NCBI GenBank assembly: GCA_023230525.1
Contig: JALNXE010000010.1
Span: 1 to 64,000, forward strand
From: Desulfobulbaceae bacterium
GTDB taxonomy: Bacteria > Desulfobacterota > Desulfobulbia > Desulfobulbales > SURF-16
DNA: 64,000 nt
Direction: 5' to 3'
Position numbers and translations under genes: made by a program. The notes beneath the pieces were generated by a model. It saw only the letters and a list, made by a program, of their open reading frames with translations, did no database searches and was not told where the DNA came from. Shown here in pieces: positions 52,118 through 61,413 of this stretch. How positions within the stretch are numbered: position 1 is the stretch's first letter; each line of letters begins with the position of its first letter.

Positions 52118-53221
52118 CTATCCATTCACCACTTTTGCGTAGACCGCAATAGTTTGATCAGCAATGTGATTCCAATCATATTTCCGGGCGAGCAGCGCAT
52201 AATTTTGTTGCTGCTCTGCTTCAGTAATAGGTTTCTGTAAAAGCGCTTTCATTTTGCCCTGCATATCCGGAATGTTACCACACTGAAAAAATCTTTTCTC
52301 CGTTAATTCAACTTCACAGTTTGCCGGGATATTTGAAACGAGAACGGATAAGCCATAGCTCAAGGCTTCGAGCAAGGCAATAGGCAGTCCTTCATGATAG
52401 GAGGGGAGCACAAATAACCCGGCATTGCTGAAAACCTGCTTCAGCTTTTCACCGGTGATATACCCTGTCAGAACAATGCGGCCATTGCTTTGGGCAAGCT
52501 GTTTTACCCTGCGGCTGTATTCGGTTTCATGGTCTGCGTCGCCGGCTATAACCAGTTGATGGTCGGTTTTCAAACCATTAAAGGCCTCGATAAGGTCCGT
52601 CAATCCCTTTTCCGGCACAAATCGGGCAACGGCCAGGACATATTTCAGCGGCTCAACCCCAAGGCCCTTTATATAATCGGTATTTTTATTTGTATCAGGC
52701 AGGGTGACCCCATTATAGATGACATGGCTTGGCCGGTTGCATCTCTTCCGGATAATCCCCTGGATAACCGTTGAAATAACGATAATTTCGTTGGCAAAAG
52801 AACCGCCAAGCTTTTCCCCGAGCCGCAATACGAATTTCGCCGCCCCGCCCCATTTCTGCCGGTCATAGTCAGGTCCGTGATTTGTAAAAACAACTCTTAG
52901 CCCGAGCAGTCGCGCAAAGGGAACCAACAGGGCCGGGCCCACCGCGTGAATGTGAACCACATCAGGGTTAATCCTGCGCGCCTCGAGCAGGGCAAGAAAC
53001 GTATGAACAATAGCCTCGATGCTTTTCAGGCGGGGAGAAAAACAGCGGACGAGTTTGATACCCTTCCATTCCTGCAAGGGGTTTTCAATATATGCGCTGC
53101 GGGTTGCCAGAAAGACTTCATGACCTTTCTGAACAATAAGCGGATACAAGTTCTCGCAATGGGTCTCCACTCCGCCCGGGATATCTGGAATCCCTCTTGT
53201 GCCGGTCACAAATATTTTCAT
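52118..53221 (-). CDS. Glycosyltransferase, GT4 family
   Basis: A 367-residue GT-B retaining glycosyltransferase (VFVTGTRGIPDIPGGVE-like start, here KIFVTGTRGIPDIPGG). The C-terminal donor domain has VARFVPEKGLTDLIEA, the EX7E-type segment YHEGLPIALLEALSYG, and the sugar-nucleotide loop around VSNIPANCE. The start GTRGIPDIPGGVET is common in exopolysaccharide GT4 enzymes related to rhamnosyltransferases, but donor and acceptor are unknown. It is the 3'-most gene of the 52-64 kb minus-strand glycan cluster, 33 bases after the radical SAM gene. Confidence 0.9.
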   Translation of the reverse strand: MKIFVTGTRGIPDIPGGVETHCENLYPLIVQKGHEVFLATRSAYIENPLQEWKGIKLVRCFSPRLKSIEAIVHTFLALLEARRINPDVVHIHAVGPALLVPFARLLGLRVVFTNHGPDYDRQKWGGAAKFVLRLGEKLGGSFANEIIVISTVIQGIIRKRCNRPSHVIYNGVTLPDTNKNTDYIKGLGVEPLKYVLAVARFVPEKGLTDLIEAFNGLKTDHQLVIAGDADHETEYSRRVKQLAQSNGRIVLTGYITGEKLKQVFSNAGLFVLPSYHEGLPIALLEALSYGLSVLVSNIPANCEVELTEKRFFQCGNIPDMQGKMKALLQKPITEAEQQQNYALLARKYDWNHIADQTIAVYAKVVNG

Positions 53222-53254
53222 GTGGTCCTTGAAATTCGCAGGTCCCGCAAAGCA

Positions 53255-54256
53255 TTACTCGCAGGTTACCGGATCGAGAACCACTTTTTTGCTTCCTGCT
53301 CGCAATACCTTTAATTTATTTTTCACAACCCATTTGACAGGGATGGAAATACGTTTTTTCATGGCAGGGGCCGCAGAACCAATCATCCAGCATTGCCTGG
53401 GGCATTCCTTGACCATGCTCCTCACTTTCTCTGCCTCCCGACTATTCCAAATTTCGTCGAATGACTGCTTATGCAGGTTGCCCATGAGCATCGGCTGCTC
53501 TGACCCGTTGCAGGGCATGACATTGCCAAAAGGATCAACGAAAAACATATCGGTTCCTACCTCGCATAGCAGCGGTCTTTTCTTCCCCCGAACCTTATTG
53601 GCGAGCCCCATATTGAAATATGAGCGGAACCAGTTTTTCGGCTTATTGGTTTTCAATAATTCCACGGCAATCTCTTCAAAGGTTTTTGCCACCTGGCCCT
53701 GGTCCTGATAAGAATTGTCATCTTTGTGAAAATAAAAGGAATTATGGGTGGTGGCGGTGGCAAATTCCAGACCCATGGCATTAGCCAGCCGGTAAAGTTC
53801 GATCATGTCCCTGGCGTTGCGGTCGGAAACCGTCATGCCAAAACCAATGTCCTTCATGCCCATCCCATGCAGCGTCACCAGGGTGCGCAGGCCATGATCA
53901 AAACCGTTTTTTATTCCTCGCAGTTCATCGTTTGCGGCAGGCAACCCTTCAATGGAAATACGAAAACCAATTTTATTCCCAAACTTTTCTGCCGCCCTGA
54001 TAATTCTATCCGTGAAATAGCCATTGGTGCTGATTACCAGCCGTTTGGTTTTCTTGAGGGCATTTTCAATGATTTGTTCAATATCGGCACGGAGAAAAGG
54101 TTCACCACCGGTTATATTGATGAACTTCAACCCGTCCGGGAGCTTGTTCACCAAATCAGGCGAATACTCTTCTTCTTTTTTACTGGGGTACTGCCAGGTG
54201 TTGCACATGTAACACTTGGCATTGCACCGGTATGTAACAATTAAGCATGCTTCCAT
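53255..54256 (-). CDS. Radical SAM/SPASM domain protein
   Basis: A 333-residue radical SAM enzyme with CX3CX2C motif CNAKCYMC (Cys11, Cys15, Cys18), GGEP in ITGGEPFLR and a C-terminal SPASM-like region with several cysteines (LLCEVGTDMFFVDPFGNVMPCNGS, ECPRQC) that bind auxiliary Fe-S clusters. SPASM enzymes usually modify peptides or drive anaerobic maturation. Its position among glycosyltransferases is unusual; it might modify a sugar or a small peptide linked to the glycan. No candidate precursor peptide is visible beside it. The 54257-54391 gap behind it carries a REP-like palindrome. Confidence 0.86.
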   Translation of the reverse strand: MEACLIVTYRCNAKCYMCNTWQYPSKKEEEYSPDLVNKLPDGLKFINITGGEPFLRADIEQIIENALKKTKRLVISTNGYFTDRIIRAAEKFGNKIGFRISIEGLPAANDELRGIKNGFDHGLRTLVTLHGMGMKDIGFGMTVSDRNARDMIELYRLANAMGLEFATATTHNSFYFHKDDNSYQDQGQVAKTFEEIAVELLKTNKPKNWFRSYFNMGLANKVRGKKRPLLCEVGTDMFFVDPFGNVMPCNGSEQPMLMGNLHKQSFDEIWNSREAEKVRSMVKECPRQCWMIGSAAPAMKKRISIPVKWVVKNKLKVLRAGSKKVVLDPVTCE

Positions 54257-54312
54257 ATTATTTATCTTTTATGCTGTAGGTTAATTTTATTAGTTCAAAC
54301 ATGCAACCAGGA

Positions 54313-54351
54313 CGTCATTCCGGGCAAGCAAAGCGCGACCCGGAATCCAGC
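54313..54351. repeat. REP-like palindrome
   Basis: GTCATTCCGGG, a GC-rich spacer, then ACCCGGAATCCAG: the GTCATTCC...GGAATCCAG type of small dispersed palindrome common in many proteobacterial genomes. It lies between convergently reading ends inside the glycan cluster and encodes nothing. Confidence 0.6.
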
Positions 54352-54391
54352 GGTTTTTTCCGTATCCATGCGGCAGAGAAAGGACATTCGG

Positions 54392-55591
54392 TTATCCTGT
54401 TAACTCTTTATAAATTGAAACCAACTGCCGGCAATGACCGGACAGTGAATATTCAGACTCCAGCTTTTTTCTTCCTGCCTGTCCCATTGTAATGCGAAGC
54501 TGCTGATCGACTGCAAGAATATTCATTTTACGCGCTAATTCTTCAACATTGCCCGCTTCAAACAAAAAACCTGTCTTATCATTTTCGATCTGCTCGGGAA
54601 TTCCCCCAATCCTGCTGCCGATTACCGGCTTGCCGAAGGCCATGGATTCAAGTACAACCATTGAGCAATTTTCATAGCATTCAGAAGGCACAACCACAAA
54701 AGCGGCATTGGCAACGATATCCTTTAATTCCTGGCCGGATTTGTAGCCAAGAAATTCGGCGGCAGGATGTGAAATGCGTAATTTCTCTGCCAATGGTCCG
54801 GTGCCAACCACCTTAAGCGGCAGATTACTTTCCATTTTGCCATGGGCCGCAAGTAGTGTTTCGATCCCTTTTTCCGCAGACAATCGGCCGAAATAAAGTG
54901 CATAGCCATTACCGCTATAGTTTGGCTGATACTCTTTACAATCAATTCCATTGTGCAGAATCGCAATCTTTTCCGCTGGAATCCTTTTGGCAACGAGTTC
55001 GGCTAAAAACTTACTGGGGGACAGAAATATATCAACTTCATCATAACTTCCGCGCCATTTGTGCCAATAGGCTTCAACGGCAAGCAACAGAGCCTGCGTT
55101 CGAGATTTTTGACAATTAGTCATAATTGGCTTGTAAAAATATTTCCCTTTACACTCAATGCAGATTCTCGTATCCCTCAATGCTAGATAGCTTGGGCAAA
55201 TGAGCTTGCAGTCATGGAGTGTCAGTACAACCTTAACACCGTTTTTTTTTAATACAGGAATAATTGCAGGCGTTAGCTGGTGATAAATATTGTGGAGATG
55301 GGCGATGTCAGGCCGTTCTTTTTCCACAAGTTTTTTTAATTTTTTCACAGCCTCGGTAGAATGAATGAACGAGAACGCAGTTTTTATTTTGCCGCCCATC
55401 CCACCCGCGGATTTGTAGTTAATATTTTCAATAAAGTAATCCGAATAAGGGGAGTCCCAATTCCGCGGATCCTGCATGGAAAAATCCATGACTTTACTCC
55501 CTTCTTTAAGCAGAAATTCCCTTTCTTGAAAAAAAACCCTTTCTGACCCACCGTTCATATAAAAAAATTTATTAGCCAGCAGGACTTTCAT
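54392..55591 (-). CDS. Glycosyltransferase, GT4 family
   Basis: A 399-residue GT-B glycosyltransferase. N-terminal acceptor domain: MKVLLANKFFYMNGGSERVFFQE with the glycine loop, and HLHNIYHQLTP. Donor domain: YFGRLSAEKGIETLLAA, VVPSECYENCSMVVLESMAFGKPVI (EX7E region) and GGIPEQIENDKTGFLFE. A cysteine group in the middle (CKLICPSYLALRDTRICIECKGKYF) resembles the metal-binding insert of some GT4 enzymes involved in capsule synthesis. The sugar is unknown. It overlaps the beta-propeller gene by four bases, so the two are coupled. Confidence 0.92.
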   Translation of the reverse strand: MKVLLANKFFYMNGGSERVFFQEREFLLKEGSKVMDFSMQDPRNWDSPYSDYFIENINYKSAGGMGGKIKTAFSFIHSTEAVKKLKKLVEKERPDIAHLHNIYHQLTPAIIPVLKKNGVKVVLTLHDCKLICPSYLALRDTRICIECKGKYFYKPIMTNCQKSRTQALLLAVEAYWHKWRGSYDEVDIFLSPSKFLAELVAKRIPAEKIAILHNGIDCKEYQPNYSGNGYALYFGRLSAEKGIETLLAAHGKMESNLPLKVVGTGPLAEKLRISHPAAEFLGYKSGQELKDIVANAAFVVVPSECYENCSMVVLESMAFGKPVIGSRIGGIPEQIENDKTGFLFEAGNVEELARKMNILAVDQQLRITMGQAGRKKLESEYSLSGHCRQLVSIYKELTG

Positions 55592-57714
55592 GCAACAACA
55601 CCATAATCGTTTCTCATCCTAAGAAGACGGAAATCCTTAACCATACTTATATCCAGTCGAAAAGTTCCGAAAGAGGTACCGAGATAAACATTTCCATCGA
55701 ACGGGCTTATCTTGACTGAAAAAACCGTCATTCCCTGACCGAGGTTGAGATTTGTTTCCAACCAGGACTTCCCGTTGTCATTCGATCTAAAGACACCATT
55801 CCCGTTACCATAACCCAAGGCACGACGCCCGGCAAACACCCTATTGGGGGCTTCAGGATCATATGCTATACAGTCAACTTGCATAGTCCCGAAGTGGTCC
55901 TTGGCTAATCCGTGGCGGTAGTCATAAAGTTGAGCCTGTCCGTTTTCAATGCGGTAGACTCCACGCGTCGTAGCAATCAAAATCGTATTCAGAGGTGTCG
56001 CCAACATCTGTTTCACTGCCTGGACTGGAAAACTCAATTCAATATGCGGCCTGAAACTTACACCTGAATCTGATGAAACCATCAGTGTTGATGATTTCTC
56101 GTCTTTGGCTGCCAAGGCATATAAAATATTTCCGTCCGGCGACATGGCATTCACGGTTAAGGAAAGCCTCTTCCAACTCCGCCCGGCATCCTTGCTGACA
56201 AATGGCCCAGCATAAAGAAGACCTTGTATTGTAGGGTGAAACGCCAGAAATCGGAACTTGTCTCTCAGATCGGGGCAGACCTGAAAACTTCCTCCCCCAT
56301 CATGACTCACAGCCAACCCCTTTTCTGCCCACCCGCCAAGTCCCACGGCAATGTCATTCCCAGTGGCGGCCAGTGCCGAAACGCTTTTTAGACCATCAAT
56401 AGCCATAATTTGCATTTCAGAAAAGGTCTGGCCATTATCGGTGGTTTCCCAAAGGCCATGATCTGTAAAACCGAAAACCATCCTTTCCGGCGACAGGAAC
56501 AGGATGTCAACCATTCGTGCGCCAGTAAAGCCGCTCCCGGAAAAATGCCAGGTGTTACCCTCATCATCGGTACGGATGATCCGCGCCCGACCATTGGTGA
56601 CGTGCAGGCAAATATTCGGGTCAGTCGGGTGCGGAGCGAAAGGACTCGAAAAATAAAATCCCGTCTTGCCAAGAAGACCCTCCGGATCCACAGCCTTTGG
56701 CGCATTCCACGTCTTGCCGCCATCTGCGCTTGCATAAGGCGGCTGTCCTTGACGATCAGCACGTAAGTAGACTTTATTTCCATCAACCGGACTCGCGGCG
56801 ATATCAGTAACATTCAATGTTGAAAAAAACCTGTCGGATATCTTGTTGGGAGAACTAAAACTCTTTCCCCCATCAGTAGAGGTCGCCACCCCTTCAAGAC
56901 CCAAGGCGGCATACACCACCTCCGGCGCGGCAGGACTTACAGCAAAAGACCTTGGGAAGGTGGGGAGTCCTTGGCCAATTTTCGAGGTAAGGCCTGCGCT
57001 GTAATTATACAGACCATTATCAGTTGCAAGCAAAATCTCACCGGTTCGGTTCGGTGAAAAAGCCATGTCATGGATCGAGGTATCAGCAAAATCCGCTTTC
57101 TGCCAGCTTTCGCCACCGTCCTGACTTTTCAGAAGACCTTCACTGGCGGACGCGCACCAGACACTGAGTGTGCGGTTTTGTACCGGATCCTTCAGTCCAT
57201 TGAAGTCAAAGGCAAAGAGAGAACCTTTTGAAATCTGCTTATAGAAATCCGTTGTCCGAACCATGCGCCAGGACTCACCCCCATCGATGGTCAGATAGAT
57301 ACCCTGGCACCGCATGGGGTATTTAGCGGCATCTTCGGCATTAAACCCCAGAAAACCAGCGGCCAACACTACAAGCTGGTTCAGCGGATCGATAGCTAAT
57401 GATCGAGCGCCATAAGAAAAGAATCCTTGATACTTTGGCTCCCAACTCCGGCCGCCATCATCGGAACGCCAGACCCCTGATTGGTCAACACTGAGATAGG
57501 CAATTTGCGGATTGCTCCGGGCAAAAGCCAAGGCATGCACGTACTGAAAACCGTCTCCACCGGGAATTCCCAGCTCACGCATGCGCTTGGTTGTGAGAGG
57601 AATCCGCTTCCAACCGGAGCCTCCATCCTCAATTTCAGCAGAAAAAACAGGCCAAGAAAATGCGGCACCGGTCAAGAGCGAGGCACAAACCCCTATGAAT
57701 TTCCGTCGGTTCAT
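55588..57714 (-). CDS. Secreted BNR/sortilin-like beta-propeller protein
   Basis: A 708-residue exported protein. The N-terminus MNRRKFIGVCASLLTGAAF resembles a Tat-type signal (RRKF), followed by about fifteen BNR-type blades with Asp-box motifs such as SDDGGRSW, TIDGGESW, SQDGGESW, STDGGKSF, SADGGKTW and SNDNGKSW. This is the architecture of sialidase-like or Vps10/sortilin-like propellers, but no sialidase catalytic set was recognised. It may bind or trim the exported glycan, or act in a cell-surface complex. It overlaps the downstream GT4 gene by four bases and is 15 bases after the acyltransferase gene. Confidence 0.85.
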   Translation of the reverse strand: MNRRKFIGVCASLLTGAAFSWPVFSAEIEDGGSGWKRIPLTTKRMRELGIPGGDGFQYVHALAFARSNPQIAYLSVDQSGVWRSDDGGRSWEPKYQGFFSYGARSLAIDPLNQLVVLAAGFLGFNAEDAAKYPMRCQGIYLTIDGGESWRMVRTTDFYKQISKGSLFAFDFNGLKDPVQNRTLSVWCASASEGLLKSQDGGESWQKADFADTSIHDMAFSPNRTGEILLATDNGLYNYSAGLTSKIGQGLPTFPRSFAVSPAAPEVVYAALGLEGVATSTDGGKSFSSPNKISDRFFSTLNVTDIAASPVDGNKVYLRADRQGQPPYASADGGKTWNAPKAVDPEGLLGKTGFYFSSPFAPHPTDPNICLHVTNGRARIIRTDDEGNTWHFSGSGFTGARMVDILFLSPERMVFGFTDHGLWETTDNGQTFSEMQIMAIDGLKSVSALAATGNDIAVGLGGWAEKGLAVSHDGGGSFQVCPDLRDKFRFLAFHPTIQGLLYAGPFVSKDAGRSWKRLSLTVNAMSPDGNILYALAAKDEKSSTLMVSSDSGVSFRPHIELSFPVQAVKQMLATPLNTILIATTRGVYRIENGQAQLYDYRHGLAKDHFGTMQVDCIAYDPEAPNRVFAGRRALGYGNGNGVFRSNDNGKSWLETNLNLGQGMTVFSVKISPFDGNVYLGTSFGTFRLDISMVKDFRLLRMRNDYGVVA

Positions 57715-57729
57715 AATTTACCTTTTGGA

Positions 57730-58764
57730 TTATTCTTCTTGCGGAGCCTTAATAAGCCTTTGTTCAGGTGCGCGACCCAATAGCAATGGATAAATAATTG
57801 GAATTTTTTTCAAGACAATCTCAATAAAAAGCGGAATGAGACAGCCCAACAACACAAATAGCCCAAAACCTAAATAAGAGGATTTGAGTCCCAGTTTAGT
57901 GATAGCTAATAGAATAAAAATGAAGGATGGCATGTGAAATACAAAGATACTCATCGAATTACGGCCACAGTACCGGAGAAGATCACCAATAGGGCTCTTG
58001 AATCTTGCAATAATTGCGCAGAGTTTCAACACAGCAAGACTCCCAACAATTCCGGTGATGAGCTGAAAAAAAGGTTTATAGATATCTGAAGCCAAAAAAA
58101 ATGGCACAAAGGCAATGATATAACCGCTCATGACAACAAAATTTCGCGTATTAACCCGGTTGTCCTTGACCACCTCAGCAAAACAGGCACCAAACACAAA
58201 AAAGACGAAATTTCTGGCAAACTTCCCGGCTGCGAAGAAGTGAATGTCATCTACGAGAGGGGCAGCGAGTTTGATCGCTATCGCTATCCATAATACTTGT
58301 ACAAGACTCAAGCCCAGTCGTTTAACAAGAATGGCTGTAAACATTGTCCCACAAAAAAGTACAAAAAGAAACCAAAGAACCCCGGAAGGCGCCCAGTCGG
58401 AAGATTGGAAAAAAAATATACCCAGGAACATCTCCAGAATACTTGTAACACTAATCGAACCTATGAGAGTTAAGAGCTTTAAGGGAACAAAAACGATAGA
58501 AAGAGCAAAAAACGGCACAAGGATCGATTTAACTGTCCGGGAAAATATTGCTGGCAAATCTCTACCTTTCAATCCTCCACGGAAAAGCGCCCCGGAGATA
58601 ATAAAGAACAACGCTATATGAAAGGAGTAAATTATACTGCCCAAGAACTCAAGATTTTCCGCGTAGAACACCTGGTTCATGCGACGATCAGCGTGTCCCC
58701 AGACTACCAAGATGATGGCTATACCTCGGGCTATATCGATATGATCAAGTCGATTTTTCTTCAA
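57730..58764 (-). CDS. Acyltransferase family 3 membrane protein
   Basis: A 344-residue polytopic acyltransferase (AT3 family) that O-acylates a surface sugar from the cytoplasmic acyl-CoA side. About ten hydrophobic helices are seen. The start RLDHIDIARGIAIILVVWGHADRR holds the conserved arginine and histidine of the family, and the first periplasmic loop has FFIISGALFRGG. It probably acetylates the repeat unit. The coding sequence is visibly AT-richer than the housekeeping genes, in line with acquisition. No SGNH domain is attached. Confidence 0.88.
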   Translation of the reverse strand: MKKNRLDHIDIARGIAIILVVWGHADRRMNQVFYAENLEFLGSIIYSFHIALFFIISGALFRGGLKGRDLPAIFSRTVKSILVPFFALSIVFVPLKLLTLIGSISVTSILEMFLGIFFFQSSDWAPSGVLWFLFVLFCGTMFTAILVKRLGLSLVQVLWIAIAIKLAAPLVDDIHFFAAGKFARNFVFFVFGACFAEVVKDNRVNTRNFVVMSGYIIAFVPFFLASDIYKPFFQLITGIVGSLAVLKLCAIIARFKSPIGDLLRYCGRNSMSIFVFHMPSFIFILLAITKLGLKSSYLGFGLFVLLGCLIPLFIEIVLKKIPIIYPLLLGRAPEQRLIKAPQEE

Positions 58765-58795
58765 TCTTTTATTTTTTTACCGAGGTTATAGCACT

Positions 58796-60088
58796 TCATT
58801 TCGTTTTCCTGGGGTAATAGTCAAGAAGTTTGGCCATCTCAGCTTCGAGATTGGCAGCCCAGCTGGTAATAATTCTCTTGAGAACCTCACGATTCTTGGC
58901 CCGATCTTGCCATGCACTTTCCATGAGAGCAAGCAGCTTCTCCGGGGTCACAACATCGATATCCACAGTATAATCACCGAGGCCCATGAGAGTCATATAT
59001 TCCTGGAGCTTGAACTGGTAGTTAATCGATGCCGTGGGAGTGAAAATGCCCGTAGAGAATATGCAGGCGTGCATGCGGGTTACCAGGCAGAGTTCGAGAA
59101 GACCCATGATACCTTTCATTTGCGAAGGAGTATAGACCCTGTCTAAAATCGTGGCCCCTTCTTTGTGTTCCATGAGCTCCATGATGTCCTGAGCGGCTGC
59201 CACATCATCCTCGCGGCATCCCTCAGTAAGTATATTGGTTGCAATGAACAGAACCCGCACTCCTTTCCTGGCAATGAATTCATCGGCAGTTGCAGCAATG
59301 GCCTGCTTGTATTCCTTATAACCGCTACCCCCCTCTGCCTTGACATAGCTCCACTGCATGACCGACATCCCGACGAGGGGCTTTCCGTCTTCAGGGACAC
59401 CGGCCTCGGACAAAAGAGATTTTGCACTAGAAGCGTTTATCGCCGGTTGCAGAACCGCCACGTCACACGTATTGACGATGACAGGACCGTTGACGCCAAT
59501 GGTCTTAATGATGTCGTAGGATTTGCGGTCACGCAGAAAAACCAGATCGCAGCCGCTCAGGACGCGGGCTGACAGCAAACGAGTTAACTTGAAATGGAAA
59601 GGCCCGATGGTCTGCGGGAAAAGCACCAGAAATTTACCATAAGTTTGCACCATCCACAGCATGTAGAGCGAGAAGATGATGGCTTTATAAAAATTGTCAT
59701 TAATCCGTTCGGCGCCAACGCTTACCACCATATCTGCCTCGCTGACTTTCTTTACTGCCATGAGCGTCCGGGGGCTAAAGGTGTAAAGCGTAATGGGGAT
59801 AGCAATTCCCATGCGTTTCAACAGAACTGCCAGCGCGTGAACAAACATCCAGAGGCTGGTGGTGCCGAGCCAGAGAACCTGCTTCATCCTGGGTTGTCCG
59901 AGAGGTAGGGATATGAGTTCGTAGTGACAGGGCACACCTGTGAGTTTGTGGATTGATTCTGGAGTTTGGGCCAGGACCTCAATGTCCGCGCCGGGAAAGT
60001 TTTTTCGCAATAGTCGAATGCTGTTTTCCACCAACGCCCCTGAGCCGATATTGGCGGCGGAGTATGCCTCGATGATTAAAATCTTCAT
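58796..60088 (-). CDS. Polysaccharide pyruvyl transferase family protein
   Basis: A 430-residue protein of the CsaB/WcaK pyruvyl-transferase fold. Supporting blocks are the N-terminal MKILIIEAYSAANIGSGALVENS, then VVSVGAERINDNFY, VLFPQTIGPF, FLRDRKSYDIIKTIG, VGMSVMQWSY and a C-terminal VTRMHACIFSTGIFTPTASINYQFK that contains the conserved R-x-H region. The family adds ketal-linked pyruvate to sugars in exopolysaccharide or cell-wall polymers, although WcaK-like members have less certain roles. It starts within the last bases of the second family member upstream (4-base overlap). Confidence 0.86.
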   Translation of the reverse strand: MKILIIEAYSAANIGSGALVENSIRLLRKNFPGADIEVLAQTPESIHKLTGVPCHYELISLPLGQPRMKQVLWLGTTSLWMFVHALAVLLKRMGIAIPITLYTFSPRTLMAVKKVSEADMVVSVGAERINDNFYKAIIFSLYMLWMVQTYGKFLVLFPQTIGPFHFKLTRLLSARVLSGCDLVFLRDRKSYDIIKTIGVNGPVIVNTCDVAVLQPAINASSAKSLLSEAGVPEDGKPLVGMSVMQWSYVKAEGGSGYKEYKQAIAATADEFIARKGVRVLFIATNILTEGCREDDVAAAQDIMELMEHKEGATILDRVYTPSQMKGIMGLLELCLVTRMHACIFSTGIFTPTASINYQFKLQEYMTLMGLGDYTVDIDVVTPEKLLALMESAWQDRAKNREVLKRIITSWAANLEAEMAKLLDYYPRKTK

Positions 60089-61413
60089 GGCAGGTTCCTG
60101 CCCTCGGAAAAGGCATTTTGCACGAGAGCCATTGCTTCTTCGCCGTGGCGGTACGTATCCTTCTTGATACCATCCATGACACCGGTGAGGTGGGAGCTGA
60201 CTTCAGCACGTTTCTCCCAAAGGTCTGCGGCCATCTTGATGAGGGAATCGGCATCAATGCTGTCGATATTATAAATGTAGTTCTGCATCCCAAGCATGCT
60301 TCCTATGATGCCGTGACAACGCAGATCTCCATCATGAGTAATGAGAAGGGACGGCACCGAGGAACAGACCGCATCGATGGTGAAATGCAAACGGGTGCCG
60401 ACGGTCATGTCCAGACATGCTGCCATTCCCTTAAGCTGCTGGGAAGAGTACTCATTTCTGATGATTAGAATTTTTTCAGGGTTCCTGGATTTTTCGCGGA
60501 TCATGTCAGCGGTGATCCGGTCGTCCAGAATTTGCGTCGGACCGATAGAATGAGGAATAAAAACGACCACAGCATCAAGTTCACCAGTTATAAAATCGGT
60601 AAGTTCTACGAGTGGAGCAAGCGCCCGATTCCGCCGGTCGGGGATGTCATGCCCGGGAAAGGCAAAATCAAGCTTGCGCTGGCTAATGGCCATGCCGATC
60701 AGGGGTCGGCCCTCGGGCACCCTTTCTTTCCTGAGAAGTTCCCAAGCCTCGTCTTTGGATACAGGGGGAACGATGAAAGCCAGATCGGGAAAAACTTTAA
60801 TGGGTAAGTCCTTTTCCGTGACCCCGATCTCAGTCAGATAGGCTTTGGACAGATCCTCACGCAGAGTAATAAGGGTAAGCTGCTTCGATGTAAAAGCCAC
60901 CCAGGCGTCGATAATCCTGGTTTTCAGGTTTGCCTTCTCTTCCCCGCGTTTGATCGTAGCGGCGTAAATAACCGTTGGCTTCCCCATGAGTTTGAACAGA
61001 AGCGCTTGGGTGCCGTTGTAAAAGGGGGTGTAAAAGCTGTCGTGTGACATGAGTATTAGCTCAGCCTCGCTGTAAGCCTGCCATACAGGATTAGACATGA
61101 TCCTGGCTGCGTTTTTGCCAACGAATGTGTAAAGAACGCCAAAAAGCAAATGTTTAGCGATAAAATTGAGATAATTGAATGTTTTGGTGAACTTGCCACC
61201 CTGGCCATCAAGTATATGGGCGGGAGTTATGCCGCGTGCATCTATCACTGTGGCCTCTCCCGCATAGTTGACCCGGTCAATCTCCGGGTGAAGCGAAAAG
61301 AGGGTTATGTTGGCGTTGCCATATGGCCGGAGTGATTCCTTGAGTCCATAAAAAAGAGATGCCTCGCCTTTATTCTGACTGGGAAAGTCCTCGGGAATGA
61401 GTAACTTGATCAT
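60085..61413 (-). CDS. Polysaccharide pyruvyl transferase family protein
   Basis: A 442-residue second member of the pyruvyl-transferase fold, with MIKLLIPEDFPSQNKGEASLFYGL at the start and LILMSHDSFYTPFYNG, YAATIKRGEEKANL, LITLREDLSKAYLTEIGV, VGTRLHFTIDAVCSSVPSLLITHD in place of the sister's blocks. The start at 61413 is used because the longer frame runs back into the flippase gene; its ATG overlaps the flippase stop. Two adjacent family members suggest two modifications or a heteromer. It is similar to its neighbour only in fold and motifs, not a recent duplicate. Confidence 0.85.
   Translation of the reverse strand: MIKLLIPEDFPSQNKGEASLFYGLKESLRPYGNANITLFSLHPEIDRVNYAGEATVIDARGITPAHILDGQGGKFTKTFNYLNFIAKHLLFGVLYTFVGKNAARIMSNPVWQAYSEAELILMSHDSFYTPFYNGTQALLFKLMGKPTVIYAATIKRGEEKANLKTRIIDAWVAFTSKQLTLITLREDLSKAYLTEIGVTEKDLPIKVFPDLAFIVPPVSKDEAWELLRKERVPEGRPLIGMAISQRKLDFAFPGHDIPDRRNRALAPLVELTDFITGELDAVVVFIPHSIGPTQILDDRITADMIREKSRNPEKILIIRNEYSSQQLKGMAACLDMTVGTRLHFTIDAVCSSVPSLLITHDGDLRCHGIIGSMLGMQNYIYNIDSIDADSLIKMAADLWEKRAEVSSHLTGVMDGIKKDTYRHGEEAMALVQNAFSEGRNLP

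Noticed and set aside
55588..57714. Sialidase assignment for the propeller protein
   Set aside because: Asp-box repeats are abundant, but the FRIP motif and the arginine triad of sialidases were not found.
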